This document shows, piece by piece, positions 8,365 through 16,954 of a DNA stretch of 64,000 nucleotides; position 1 is the first letter of the stretch, and every line of letters starts with the position of its first letter. The DNA is from Massilia sp. PAMC28688 (GTDB taxonomy: Bacteria > Pseudomonadota > Gammaproteobacteria > Burkholderiales > Burkholderiaceae_D). The position numbers and the translations under genes were made by a program. A model generated the notes under the pieces. It was given only the letters and a program-made list of their open reading frames with translations. It did not search any database and was not told the DNA's origin. The stretch is taken from contig NZ_CP080378.1 in assembly GCF_019443445.1 (NCBI RefSeq), forward strand, positions 2,108,001 to 2,172,000, written 5' to 3'.

Positions 8365-10515
8365 ATGAATCGTCCTCAAATGCTGATCGTTGCCGCCAGC
8401 CTTGCGCTGGTGCAGACCGCCGCCCTGGCCGCACCTGCCGCCGCCCCCACTGCCGCCGCTGCTCCTCTGCCGGCGAGCAATCCACTGGCAGCGGCCAGCA
8501 CGCTGCCGTTCCAGTATCCCATGTTCGACAAGATCAAGGACAGCCACTACCAGCCGGCCTTTGCCGCGGGCATGCGCGAACAGCTGGCCGAAGTGGCTGC
8601 CATTGCCGGCAGCAAGGACGCGCCCACCTTCGACAACACCATCGTGGCCATGGAAAAATCGGGCCAGCTGCTGTCGCGCGTGTCGACCATTTTCTCGGCC
8701 CTGCAAGGCGCCAACACCAACGACAAGCTCGATGCCATCGACCGTGAAATGGCCCCCAGGCTGGCGGCCCACGACGATGCCATCTTCCTCAACGACAAGC
8801 TGTTCCAGCGCGTGAAAGCGCTGTACGACCAGCGCGCCACCCTGGGCCTCGATGCCGAATCCGCCTTCCTGCTCGAGCGCTACTACAAGGACTTCGTGCT
8901 GGCCGGCGCCAACCTGAGCCCGGAAGACAAGAAGCGCCTGAAGGCCTACAACGGCCAGATCGCCACGCTCCAGACCACGTTCAGCCAGAACGTGCTGAAG
9001 GAAAAGAATGCCAAGGCGCTGGTGGTCAATGTGCGCTCGGAACTGGCCGGCATGAGCGACGCGGCCATTGACGGCGCCGCTGCCGAAGCGGCCAGGCGCG
9101 GCCTCAAGGGCAAGTTCGTCATTCCCCTGATGAACACCACGGGCCAGCCGGCGCTGTCGGTGCTGACCAACCGCGCCGTGCGCGAGCGCCTGCTGGACGC
9201 ATCCATGAAGCGCAGCAGCCAGGGCGGTAAGTATGACAACCGCGCCGTGGTCCTCAAGCTGGCCAAGCTGCGGGCGGAAAAGGCGGCGCTGCTGGGCTAC
9301 CCTGACTATGCTTCCTACTCGCTGGCCGACCAGACCGCGCAGACCCCGGCCAACGTCAACAAGCTGCTGTCCGACCTGGCCAAGCCGGCCGTGGCCAATG
9401 CACGCAAGGAAGCAGCTGCAATCCAGAAGATCATCGATGCGGAAAAGGGCGGCTTCAAGGTCGCCGCCCACGACTGGGATTTCTATACCGAGAAGGTGCG
9501 CGCTGACCAGTACAGCTTTGACGAAAACCAGCTCAAGCCTTACTTTGAACTCGACAATGTGCTGGTCAAGGGCGTGTTCTTCGCGGCCGAGAAACTCTAC
9601 GGCCTGACCTTCAAGGAACGCAAGGATCTGCCGGTCTACAACGACGACGTGCGCGTGTTCGACGTCTACGATGCCGACGGCAAGCTGCTGTCGATCTTTA
9701 TCGCCGACATGTACGCCCGCAGCAACAAGCAGGGCGGCGCGTGGATGAATGCCTATGTGCCGCAGTCCGGTCTGCTGGGCAACAAGCCGGTCGTTGCCAA
9801 CCATCTCAACATTCCCAAGCCGCCCAAGGGCGAGCCGACCCTGCTGACGGCCGACGAAGTCAAGACCACCTTCCACGAGTTTGGCCATGCGCTGCACGGC
9901 TTGCTGTCGAACGTGAAGTACCCGCGTTTCTCCGGCACCAATGTGCCGCGTGACTTCGTGGAATACCTGTCGCAGGTCAATGAAATGTGGATGTACGAGC
10001 CCGCGGTGCTGGCCAACTACGCCAAACATTACAAGACGGGCGAACCGATGCCCAAGGAATTGCTGGACAAGGTAGCGGCATCGAAAAAGTTCAACCAGGG
10101 TTTCGCCACCACGGAGTACATTGCGGCGTCGCTGCTGGACCAGAAGTGGCACCAGCTGCCGGCGGCAAAGATCCCGACCGATGTGCTGGGCTTTGAAGCG
10201 GCCGCGCTCAAGGAAGCCGGCGTGGATTTCGCACCGGTTCCGCCGCGCTACCGCACGACCTACTTCTCGCACGCATTCTCGGGTGGCTACGCGGCTGGCT
10301 ATTACTCCTACCTGTGGAGCGAAAAGCTCGATGCCGATACCGTGGAATGGTTCAAGGAAAACGGCGGCTTGCAGCGCAAGAACGGCGACCACTTCCGCAA
10401 GACCTTGCTCTCGCGCGGTGGCTCGATTGAAGCGATGCAGATGTTCCGCAATTTCCGGGGACGTGACGCCAAGATCGAACCATTGCTCGAGCGCCGCGGC
10501 CTGATCGCCGACTAA
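8365..10515 (+). CDS. dcp: Secreted M3-family peptidyl-dipeptidase (Dcp-like)
   Basis: Zinc metallopeptidase of family M3, 716 residues. The HEFGH zinc motif lies in TTFHEFGHALHGL near residue 513, with the downstream Glu in the SGTNVPRDFVEYLSQVNE segment that is characteristic of Dcp rather than oligopeptidase A. It removes dipeptides from the C-terminus of peptides. A Sec signal (MNRPQMLIVAASLALVQTAALAA) places it in the periplasm, so the ATG at 8365, preceded by GAAAGA, is taken as the start. The frame is open upstream to 8257 and that extension happens to contain a lipobox-like LAAC, but it lacks a ribosome-binding site. A weak hairpin (10536-10555) follows the gene. Confidence 0.88.
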   Translation: MNRPQMLIVAASLALVQTAALAAPAAAPTAAAAPLPASNPLAAASTLPFQYPMFDKIKDSHYQPAFAAGMREQLAEVAAIAGSKDAPTFDNTIVAMEKSGQLLSRVSTIFSALQGANTNDKLDAIDREMAPRLAAHDDAIFLNDKLFQRVKALYDQRATLGLDAESAFLLERYYKDFVLAGANLSPEDKKRLKAYNGQIATLQTTFSQNVLKEKNAKALVVNVRSELAGMSDAAIDGAAAEAARRGLKGKFVIPLMNTTGQPALSVLTNRAVRERLLDASMKRSSQGGKYDNRAVVLKLAKLRAEKAALLGYPDYASYSLADQTAQTPANVNKLLSDLAKPAVANARKEAAAIQKIIDAEKGGFKVAAHDWDFYTEKVRADQYSFDENQLKPYFELDNVLVKGVFFAAEKLYGLTFKERKDLPVYNDDVRVFDVYDADGKLLSIFIADMYARSNKQGGAWMNAYVPQSGLLGNKPVVANHLNIPKPPKGEPTLLTADEVKTTFHEFGHALHGLLSNVKYPRFSGTNVPRDFVEYLSQVNEMWMYEPAVLANYAKHYKTGEPMPKELLDKVAASKKFNQGFATTEYIAASLLDQKWHQLPAAKIPTDVLGFEAAALKEAGVDFAPVPPRYRTTYFSHAFSGGYAAGYYSYLWSEKLDADTVEWFKENGGLQRKNGDHFRKTLLSRGGSIEAMQMFRNFRGRDAKIEPLLERRGLIAD

Positions 10516-10535
10516 GCCTCACCCTCAGTACCCAG

Positions 10536-10555
10536 CCGCCCGCTTTGCCGGGCGG
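10536..10555. terminator. Possible terminator between convergent genes
   Basis: CCGCCCG and CGGGCGG form a 7-bp GC stem with a six-base loop, followed by TTTGC. It lies between the dcp stop and the convergent membrane-protein gene. The T-tract is short, so it is only a possible terminator. Confidence 0.4.
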
Positions 10556-10563
10556 TTTGCATT

Positions 10564-11046
10564 TCAGGTGCGCTGCTGCAGGTGAGCGCGCACCGCTTCC
10601 TGAAAGCCCATTGCATCCTTGGGCGGATAGTAAATCCAGCGCTTGCCGAACTGGATGCGGAAGTGGGCGATGGAAGTGGCCGTCGGCGTCATCTCGCGCG
10701 GCAGCACCAGTGGCCACAGCCAGCCGTGGATGATCAGTTCTTCGCGCGAGGCTTCTGTCACTTCCGTCACATCCTTCCACGCGATAAGTTTCGGATCGCC
10801 CAGCATGCGCTTGAGGCGCAGGCCGTCGCCGGCCACGGTGATGTCGGTGACGCAAAACAGGACGAACCCCAGGTACAGGGCGCCGGCAAAGATCCAGGCG
10901 ATGGTGGTGCTGCCGGATGCATACCATGCCAGCAGGGCAGGCAGGCCGAACAGGATGGCAGACTGGCCAATGCCAATCACGATGGCGATGAGGGTGTCGG
11001 CCATATCGCGTGGTGCAACGCGCGGCGGAAAAGTGTGCTCGGACAT
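10564..11046 (-). CDS. Hypothetical membrane protein, PH-domain-like
   Basis: A 160-residue protein. Two hydrophobic segments (about residues 15-35 and 38-62; IAIVIGIGQSAILFGLPALL and IAWIFAGALYLGFVLFCV) are followed by a soluble domain with beta-strand character (ITVAGDGLRLKRMLGDPKLIAWKDVTEV). The order of a membrane hairpin and then a strand-rich domain resembles bacterial PH-like membrane proteins, but I do not recognise the family with certainty. The start at 11046 (MSEHTF) is chosen because the membrane segment follows closely; the frame is open much further upstream without protein-like sequence. Confidence 0.6.
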   Translation of the reverse strand: MSEHTFPPRVAPRDMADTLIAIVIGIGQSAILFGLPALLAWYASGSTTIAWIFAGALYLGFVLFCVTDITVAGDGLRLKRMLGDPKLIAWKDVTEVTEASREELIIHGWLWPLVLPREMTPTATSIAHFRIQFGKRWIYYPPKDAMGFQEAVRAHLQQRT

Positions 11047-11191
11047 GATTTGATGGGCAGCCGGGGGGGCGCGAGAAAAAGTTAAAACCTGAGTATGGCC
11101 GTGTTGATGCCGATGTGCAACAGTTGAGCTACCCGCTAGTGTTGCTTTCCGCCATCTGTTACGCTCTATAACTTTTCGCTGAGCCATTCCG

Positions 11192-12556
11192 ATGAAACCC
11201 AGATTGTTGTTCAAGCGCGCCTGCGCGGTGACCGGCCTGCTGGCGCTGGTTGGCATTGGTTTATACGCTGCCGTGAACCGGAACGACAGGCCACCCTCGC
11301 TCGTGGTCCATCGGCTTGAAGCGGCTATGCATGCACTTGGCAGCGCTGCGCCGGCCGACAATGGCTATATCCATATGCTGGCACTGGACGTGCCGCCGGA
11401 TCGGGATGTCGTTGCCGTCGGGGCGGGCAGGGCAGCGTGGCTGGCGCAGTGGACCGCCAAAGACGCGCGTGAGGATTCGTCATTTCCCGACGGCCTCCAA
11501 GCTGTGTCGATGGAGCCGGCAGCGTCCTACCACGCGCTGCACCAGGCCTGCCGCCAGCTCAACCGCGTGTGTCAGGATGCCTTGGCCATGGACATGAGCA
11601 AGACCACAGCATGGCTCGCTTCCCAGCAATGGCTGCACGCACGTTATGGCACCATGCTAGGCACCACTGCCTGGCGCGAGGTGCCGCTGGCGGGAGAACA
11701 GATACCCTTGCCTCGGTTCAGCCCTGGGTTTGAGGGACAGCGGCTTCATTTGCTACACGCATGGCTGCAAGCGCGTGAGGGCAATGCGGAACAAGTTAAA
11801 ACGCTGCTGGAACGTGACCTGGTGTTCTGGCGCATGATGCAGCTATCGGCCGCTAACCTGCTGACGAAAATGATGGGGACGGCGGGCATCCAGCAACACT
11901 TTCAGGCAGCCAGCATGATCATGCACGCGCTGCCAGCCAGCCAGCGATCGCGTGCCATTCCGCGCAGCTGGGGCGTGGCCTTTTCACCGGAAGAACGATC
12001 CATGACACTGGCCATGGCGGGCGAATATACGCTTGTGAAGGGCGGCTATGCAGAGATCGCGCAAAAAGCGCAAGCTGGCCCATGGTGGCGCGTGCTCCCG
12101 TTCAAGGTGGGCGCCTTCCAGATGCAGGATTCCCTGAACCGCTATGCCGGGCACACAGTTGCCATTGCGGACACGCTGGCCGTCGACTTTCCGCAGATGC
12201 AAGCGGCAAGTGAGCGCGCTCGCATGCTTGTGCCCGCCACCCGGGATCAGGGCTTTGCTACATACTTGTATAATCCGCTGGGCAAGATGCTCATCGAGGT
12301 GGCTGTAGAAACAGCCAGCTTCGTTAACTACGGCTTGCGCGTGGCCGATCTGGAAGCGATGCGGCGCGCCGCCCTGCTCGCGGCGCACTTGCGTGCGACC
12401 AATGTTGCCCGCGCTGATATGCCCGCCAGCATGCAGGCATCCGCGCTACGCAATCCCTACAGCGGCCAGCCATTTGTATGGGACGCGGAAAAAGAGCGGT
12501 TGATGGTCGGTGGTCTCGCGCAACCTGATCCACGGCGAGAGGCGATTGAGTACTAA
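11192..12556 (+). CDS. Hypothetical membrane-anchored protein
   Basis: A 454-residue protein with an N-terminal hydrophobic helix (about residues 10-27, CAVTGLLALVGIGLYAAV) and no lipobox, so it is probably anchored in the inner membrane facing the periplasm. The remainder is helix-rich and includes WLHARYGTMLG, HLLHAWLQAREGNAEQV and a C-terminal NPYSGQPFVWDAEKERLMV segment. That last pattern is common at the end of uncharacterised proteobacterial proteins that report on a secreted product, but I cannot assign a function. The gene stands alone, with flanking gaps of 145 and 95 bp. Confidence 0.6.
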   Translation: MKPRLLFKRACAVTGLLALVGIGLYAAVNRNDRPPSLVVHRLEAAMHALGSAAPADNGYIHMLALDVPPDRDVVAVGAGRAAWLAQWTAKDAREDSSFPDGLQAVSMEPAASYHALHQACRQLNRVCQDALAMDMSKTTAWLASQQWLHARYGTMLGTTAWREVPLAGEQIPLPRFSPGFEGQRLHLLHAWLQAREGNAEQVKTLLERDLVFWRMMQLSAANLLTKMMGTAGIQQHFQAASMIMHALPASQRSRAIPRSWGVAFSPEERSMTLAMAGEYTLVKGGYAEIAQKAQAGPWWRVLPFKVGAFQMQDSLNRYAGHTVAIADTLAVDFPQMQAASERARMLVPATRDQGFATYLYNPLGKMLIEVAVETASFVNYGLRVADLEAMRRAALLAAHLRATNVARADMPASMQASALRNPYSGQPFVWDAEKERLMVGGLAQPDPRREAIEY

Positions 12557-12651
12557 ATGTGAGACCCGGCGTCGTAAGCACGCGCAGCTGTCAGGGGATA
12601 GTCGACCGTGACCCTGATAAACTGCGGCCTTTCTCGCCTTGAAAGTTGCAC

Positions 12652-13005
12652 ATGGCTTGGCTCATCACGAAATATCTCATCACTGCCGGCATGGTCGTTG
12701 CCATTTCCGAAGTGGCCAAGCGCAGTGACCGCCTGGGCGGGCTGGTGGCGGCATTGCCGCTGGTGACTTTCCTGGCGCTGGTCTGGCTCTACCTCGACAA
12801 GCAGCCGGCCGAGAAGATTGCCAACCACGCCTGGTACACCTTCTGGTATGTGGTGCCGACCTTGCCGATGTTCCTGGCGTTTCCGCTTTTGCTGCCGCGC
12901 CTGGGGTTCTGGCTGACCATGGCAGCGTGCATCGCCTTGACCGTGTGCTGCTTCGTCCTGTTTGCCCTGCTCGTGCGCCAGTTCGGCATTGAGCTCCTGC
13001 CCTGA
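12652..13005 (+). CDS. DUF3147 family small membrane protein
   Basis: A 117-residue protein with four predicted membrane segments: ITKYLITAGMVVAISEVA, LVAALPLVTFLALVWLYL, YTFWYVVPTLPMFLAFPLLL and LTMAACIALTVCCFVLFALL. The pattern KYxITAxxVVxISEVAKRSDRxGGLVAALPLVT matches DUF3147. The ATG at 12652 is preferred to a TTG two codons earlier because GAAAG sits six bases upstream. Its function is unknown. Confidence 0.75.
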   Translation: MAWLITKYLITAGMVVAISEVAKRSDRLGGLVAALPLVTFLALVWLYLDKQPAEKIANHAWYTFWYVVPTLPMFLAFPLLLPRLGFWLTMAACIALTVCCFVLFALLVRQFGIELLP

Positions 13006-13134
13006 GGGCTGCGTAGCGTCTTGCGCGCTGTCGGGTAGCGCAGCATGATGCTTTTGCCAAGCAGCTGGTCAAAAAGTTTTGCCTCCCTATACTTGGACTG
13101 CGTTTTCCAGTTGTCCAACCTCAAGGAGTCAGAC

Positions 13135-13575
13135 ATGTCCAAATTGATGCGCGTGCTTGCTGCCGGTGCCGTGGGTGCCGTCATGTCAGGATGCTATGTG
13201 ATGCCGCTGAACCAGCACCCTGTTGGCGGCGGTTATTCTGCCCAGGGCACCGCCTTCGTTCCCGTGGCCGCAGTCCGGGCACCATTCACCGCGCGCCTGT
13301 ACCCGGCCAACACGGCGGCATCTCAACTGGGCCCGGCGTCGGGCATGATCAGTAATCCCGAAGACGGACGCGGCCAGTTCTCATTTGCCGTTGGCGGCGA
13401 ATCGTTCCAGGGGGAAGCCACGCGCGCGGCCCATGCGAAGAAGGGTATCGCCAACGCCAGCGGCAGCCGCGGCGGTTTCGTGCGCTGCGAATACATGATG
13501 AGCAGCAGTGCCATTGGCTCCGGCTCTTGCCTGTTCTCGGGCGGTGCCCGCTACGACATGCATATCTCGCAATAA
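13135..13575 (+). CDS. Hypothetical lipoprotein
   Basis: A 146-residue exported protein. The signal sequence ends in the lipobox VMSGC, with Cys19 as the lipidated residue, so it should be an envelope lipoprotein. The mature part is glycine- and serine-rich with two further Cys (VRCEYMM and SGSCLF) that could form a disulfide. The run GISN/GQFSFAVGGESFQGEATRA suggests a compact beta domain. The start at 13135 is backed by AAGGAG at 13123-13128. No family recognised. Confidence 0.75.
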   Translation: MSKLMRVLAAGAVGAVMSGCYVMPLNQHPVGGGYSAQGTAFVPVAAVRAPFTARLYPANTAASQLGPASGMISNPEDGRGQFSFAVGGESFQGEATRAAHAKKGIANASGSRGGFVRCEYMMSSSAIGSGSCLFSGGARYDMHISQ

Positions 13576-13662
13576 GCCCCGCCCCAGCGTGCTAAGCTAC
13601 GCCATCCGCATGCCGCTTTCCGGTGTGCGCTTTTTTCCATTTGGCGTAGAGTTGCATTGACA

Positions 13663-13875
13663 ATGAGTGTTCAGGCCCTGCACGGTATTACCTTAGAATC
13701 TTTACTGACCCGGCTGGTCGAGCATTACGGCTGGGAAGGCCTGGCGCAGCGCATCGACATCAATTGTTTCATCAGCGATCCCAGCATCAAATCGAGCCTG
13801 AAGTTCTTGCGCAAGACTCCGTGGGCGCGCACCAAGGTCGAAGAGCTGTACCTGGCAACAAAGTTCACACCATAA
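13663..13875 (+). CDS. VF530-like (DUF2132) DNA-binding protein
   Basis: A 70-residue protein with the VF530/DUF2132 pattern: [26 protein letters not shown], then [21 protein letters not shown] and KVEELYL. Structural work on the family shows a small helical fold suggested to bind DNA; the role is not defined. The ATG at 13663 is used rather than a TTG two codons upstream. It is followed 11 bp later by another short gene (13887), probably on one transcript. Confidence 0.8.
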   Translation: MSVQALHGITLESLLTRLVEHYGWEGLAQRIDINCFISDPSIKSSLKFLRKTPWARTKVEELYLATKFTP

Positions 13876-13886
13876 ACGAGGACGAC

Positions 13887-14204
13887 ATGTTGAATGACAC
13901 CACGGCGAACCTGAAGTCCCATCTGAAAGAATTGCACGCCAACCTGTCCCAGACGGGGACGGTCGATGCCGAGCTGCAGGAATTGCTGCGCCAGCTCGAT
14001 GGCGACATCCAGCAACTGCTGGAACGGCCCATCAGCCGCCAGCCCGACGACGTGCTGCTGGCCGATGCGTCCGGCACCACGCTGGCGCCGCAGGACCTGT
14101 CGGAGCGCACCCAGGAAATTGCAGCCCGCTTCGCAGTAGAGCATCCGCGCCTGGAACCGGCGCTGCGGGAACTGTCGCGCATGCTGGCCAACATCGGGAT
14201 CTGA
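13887..14204 (+). CDS. DUF4404 family protein
   Basis: A 105-residue, acidic, helix-forming protein: LKSHLKELHANLSQTGTVDAELQELLRQLDGDIQQLL, then ERTQEIAARFAVEHPRLEPALRELSRMLANIGI. This two-helix layout with the PRLEPALREL motif fits DUF4404, whose function is unknown. GAGGA at 13878-13882 supports the start. The gap 14205-14428 that follows is AT-richer near 14310-14370 and probably carries the ygiQ promoter. Confidence 0.75.
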   Translation: MLNDTTANLKSHLKELHANLSQTGTVDAELQELLRQLDGDIQQLLERPISRQPDDVLLADASGTTLAPQDLSERTQEIAARFAVEHPRLEPALRELSRMLANIGI

Positions 14205-14428
14205 GGCGTTACTTGCTGTTGCCAAGCAAATAACGGCTGGCGGCTGCGCCGGGAGCGGGCAGAGGCCTGCGCACCAGTGCGCCGGTGTGGATGGCTTGAC
14301 GCGCTGCCTGTTTTATTGGCACAAACGTCACAAGTTATTGATAGTTAAGACGTTTTTTGGTGGCGTTGCAACGGCAAAACCGGCCCCCGGCGGTTGGCAG
14401 GCAGGCTTTTCCGGTACAATACCGCCCA

Positions 14429-16747
14429 ATGAACTCCCCAACAAATCTCTTCGCGACCGTCCCCAAACGGTCCAGCCGCGCGCCTGCCGCGCCTTTCCTG
14501 CCCATGTCCCGCGCCGAAATGGATGCCTTGGGCTGGGATCAGTGCGACGTCATCCTGGTGACGGGCGACGCCTACATCGACCATCCAAGCTTTGGCATGG
14601 CCCTGGTCGGCCGCCTGCTGGAAGCGCAGGGATTCCGGGTTGGTATCATCAGCCAGCCGGACTGGATGTCGGCCGAGCCCTTCCGCGCGCTGGGCAAGCC
14701 GCGCCTGTATTTTGGCGTGACGGCCGGGAACATGGATTCCATGGTCAACCGCTACACGGCTGACCGCAAGATCCGGTCCGACGACGCCTACACGCCTAAT
14801 GGCGAACCCAACAAGCGGCCGGACCGCACCGTGACCGTGTACGCCCAGCGCGCGCGCGAAGCGTTCCCGGACGTGCCGGTCATCATCGGCAGCATCGAAG
14901 CGTCGCTGCGCCGCATTGCCCATTACGATTACTGGTCCGACAAGGTGCGCCGCTCGGTGCTGCCTGATTCCAAGGCCGACATGCTGCTGTTTGGTAATGC
15001 CGAACGCGCGCTGGTCGACCTGACCCACCGCCTCGACGCCGGCGAAAACATTCGCGATATCCGCAACCTGCGCGGCACCGCCTTCATGGTGGCGCCGGGC
15101 TGGCTGCCGGGCGAGGACTGGTCGGTGGCCAACTCCACCCGCGTCGATACCCCGGGCAAGGTGGACGCTCACCCCGATCCCTACGCCATGGCGCAGGAAG
15201 ACAAGACGGCCTGCGCGACCGATAATGCCGCGCAGGCGCCTGAAGTCGTCAAGCCGATCCGCATCATGTCGCGCGAAGAGCGCCAGGCCCTGGCCAAGGA
15301 AAAGCACGACAAGACCGTGGTGCGCCTGCCGTCGTTCGACGTGGTCAAGGACGACCCGGTCATGTACGCCCACGCTTCGCGCGTGTTCCACCTGGAGTCA
15401 AATCCCGGCAATGCCCGCGCCATGGTGCAGGCGCACGGCGAGCGCGACGTTTGGCTCAACCCGCCGCCTTTGCCTTTGGCCATGGACGAGATGGATGGCG
15501 TGTACGACATGAATTACGCGCGCGCCCCGCATCCAAGCTATGGCAAGGCGCGCATTCCCGCGTGGGAAATGATCCGCTTCTCGGTCAACATCATGCGTGG
15601 CTGCTTTGGCGGCTGCACCTTTTGTTCCATCACGGAGCATGAAGGGCGCATCATCCAGAGCCGATCGGAGCCATCAATCCTGCGTGAGATCGAGCATATC
15701 CGCGACAAGACCAAGGGCTTTACCGGCACCATTTCCGACATGGGCGGTCCCACGGCCAATATGTACCGCCTGGCCTGCAAGGACAAGAAGATCGAGGAAT
15801 CATGCCGCCGCCTGTCGTGCGTCTACCCGACCATCTGCGTCAATTTGGGTACCGACCACAGCAAGCTGATTTCGCTGTACCGCAAGGCGCGCGCGATCCC
15901 GGGCGTCAAGAAGGTGCTGATCAGCTCGGGCCTGCGCTACGACCTGGCCGTACGTTCGCCGGAATACGTCAAGGAACTGGTGACCCACCACGTGGGTGGC
16001 CTGCTCAAGATCGCGCCCGAGCATACCGAAGAAGGCACGCTGTCCAAGATGATGAAGCCGGGCATCGGCGCCTATGACGAGTTCAAGGAAATGTTCGACC
16101 GTTTCTCTCTGGAAGCGGGCAAGAAGCAATACCTGATCCCTTACTTCATTGCGGCCCACCCGGGCACGACTGACGAGGACATGCTCAACCTGGCCCTGTG
16201 GCTCAAGAAGAACAACTTCAAGCTGGACCAGGTGCAAACCTTCATGCCCACGCCCATGGCCATGGCAACGACCATGTACCACTCGCGCAAGAATCCACTC
16301 AAGAAAGTTACGGCCGATTCGGAAATCGTGGAAACAGCGCGCAGCGGCAAGGTGCGCCGTTCGCACAAGGCCTTCCTGCGCTACCAGGACCCGGCCAACT
16401 GGCCGATCCTGCGCGAGACCCTGGTCAAGATGGGCCGTGGCGACCTGATCGGTAATGGCGACCGGCACCTGGTGCCGGCCTGGCAGGCGTCGGAAGATGG
16501 CGGCCTGGCTGCAGGCGAGCGCAAGCGCCAGACGGCAGGACCGGGCACGCTCGACAAGTTCGCTGCTGTGCCCCGGCGCAAGACCGAGCGCGCCGCCGCG
16601 CCCACGCCATTCATCGCGCCGGAATCGAAGGTGCGACCATCGATCCTGGCCACCATCAAGACGCGCCCCAAGGCGTCGGCCCCAGGGCCGCAAGCGGCAT
16701 CATCCGCGCGCGCAGGGGCAGCCAAAGCCCGCCCGGGCCGCAAGTAA
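14429..16747 (+). CDS. ygiQ: YgiQ family radical SAM protein
   Basis: A 772-residue YgiQ-type radical SAM enzyme. The 4Fe-4S motif CxxxCxxC lies in [12 protein letters not shown] near residue 393, embedded in the strongly conserved [16 protein letters not shown] context. The N-terminal ~330 residues form the YgiQ-specific domain ([19 protein letters not shown], then [15 protein letters not shown] [18 protein letters not shown]). The C-terminus is a basic, Ala/Pro-rich tail of variable type. The reaction is not known. The start [13 protein letters not shown] at 14429 matches family members; the open frame upstream to 14357 does not look like coding sequence. A terminator-like hairpin follows. 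Confidence 0.93.
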   Translation: MNSPTNLFATVPKRSSRAPAAPFLPMSRAEMDALGWDQCDVILVTGDAYIDHPSFGMALVGRLLEAQGFRVGIISQPDWMSAEPFRALGKPRLYFGVTAGNMDSMVNRYTADRKIRSDDAYTPNGEPNKRPDRTVTVYAQRAREAFPDVPVIIGSIEASLRRIAHYDYWSDKVRRSVLPDSKADMLLFGNAERALVDLTHRLDAGENIRDIRNLRGTAFMVAPGWLPGEDWSVANSTRVDTPGKVDAHPDPYAMAQEDKTACATDNAAQAPEVVKPIRIMSREERQALAKEKHDKTVVRLPSFDVVKDDPVMYAHASRVFHLESNPGNARAMVQAHGERDVWLNPPPLPLAMDEMDGVYDMNYARAPHPSYGKARIPAWEMIRFSVNIMRGCFGGCTFCSITEHEGRIIQSRSEPSILREIEHIRDKTKGFTGTISDMGGPTANMYRLACKDKKIEESCRRLSCVYPTICVNLGTDHSKLISLYRKARAIPGVKKVLISSGLRYDLAVRSPEYVKELVTHHVGGLLKIAPEHTEEGTLSKMMKPGIGAYDEFKEMFDRFSLEAGKKQYLIPYFIAAHPGTTDEDMLNLALWLKKNNFKLDQVQTFMPTPMAMATTMYHSRKNPLKKVTADSEIVETARSGKVRRSHKAFLRYQDPANWPILRETLVKMGRGDLIGNGDRHLVPAWQASEDGGLAAGERKRQTAGPGTLDKFAAVPRRKTERAAAPTPFIAPESKVRPSILATIKTRPKASAPGPQAASSARAGAAKARPGRK

Positions 16748-16779
16748 TTTCTGGCCGCCGTCCGCGGCCGGAACGTCGA

Positions 16780-16808
16780 GGGGAAGGCCGGCGCAAGCTG
16801 CCTTCCCC
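16780..16808 (+). terminator. Hairpin after ygiQ
   Basis: GGGGAAGGC (16780-16788) pairs perfectly with GCCTTCCCC (16800-16808) across an 11-base loop. It is followed by TTTGCATTTC, a modest T-rich tail. It is well placed for a rho-independent terminator of ygiQ. Confidence 0.6.
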
Positions 16809-16954
16809 TTTGCATTTCTGTCCAATTTCGCTTTTGGCAAGCCGTTGTAGCCTTGCACAGCTGCACGGTATTTCTGACTGTTTGCTGACGAACGAACGTA
16901 CAATCGAACAAATACGTTGCCGTAGCGCACCGCTTTTTCTTTCTTAAGCATTCA

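Noticed and set aside
8311-10392. Antisense frame opposite the M3 peptidase
   Set aside because: Shadow of a gene with intact HEFGH and family signatures.
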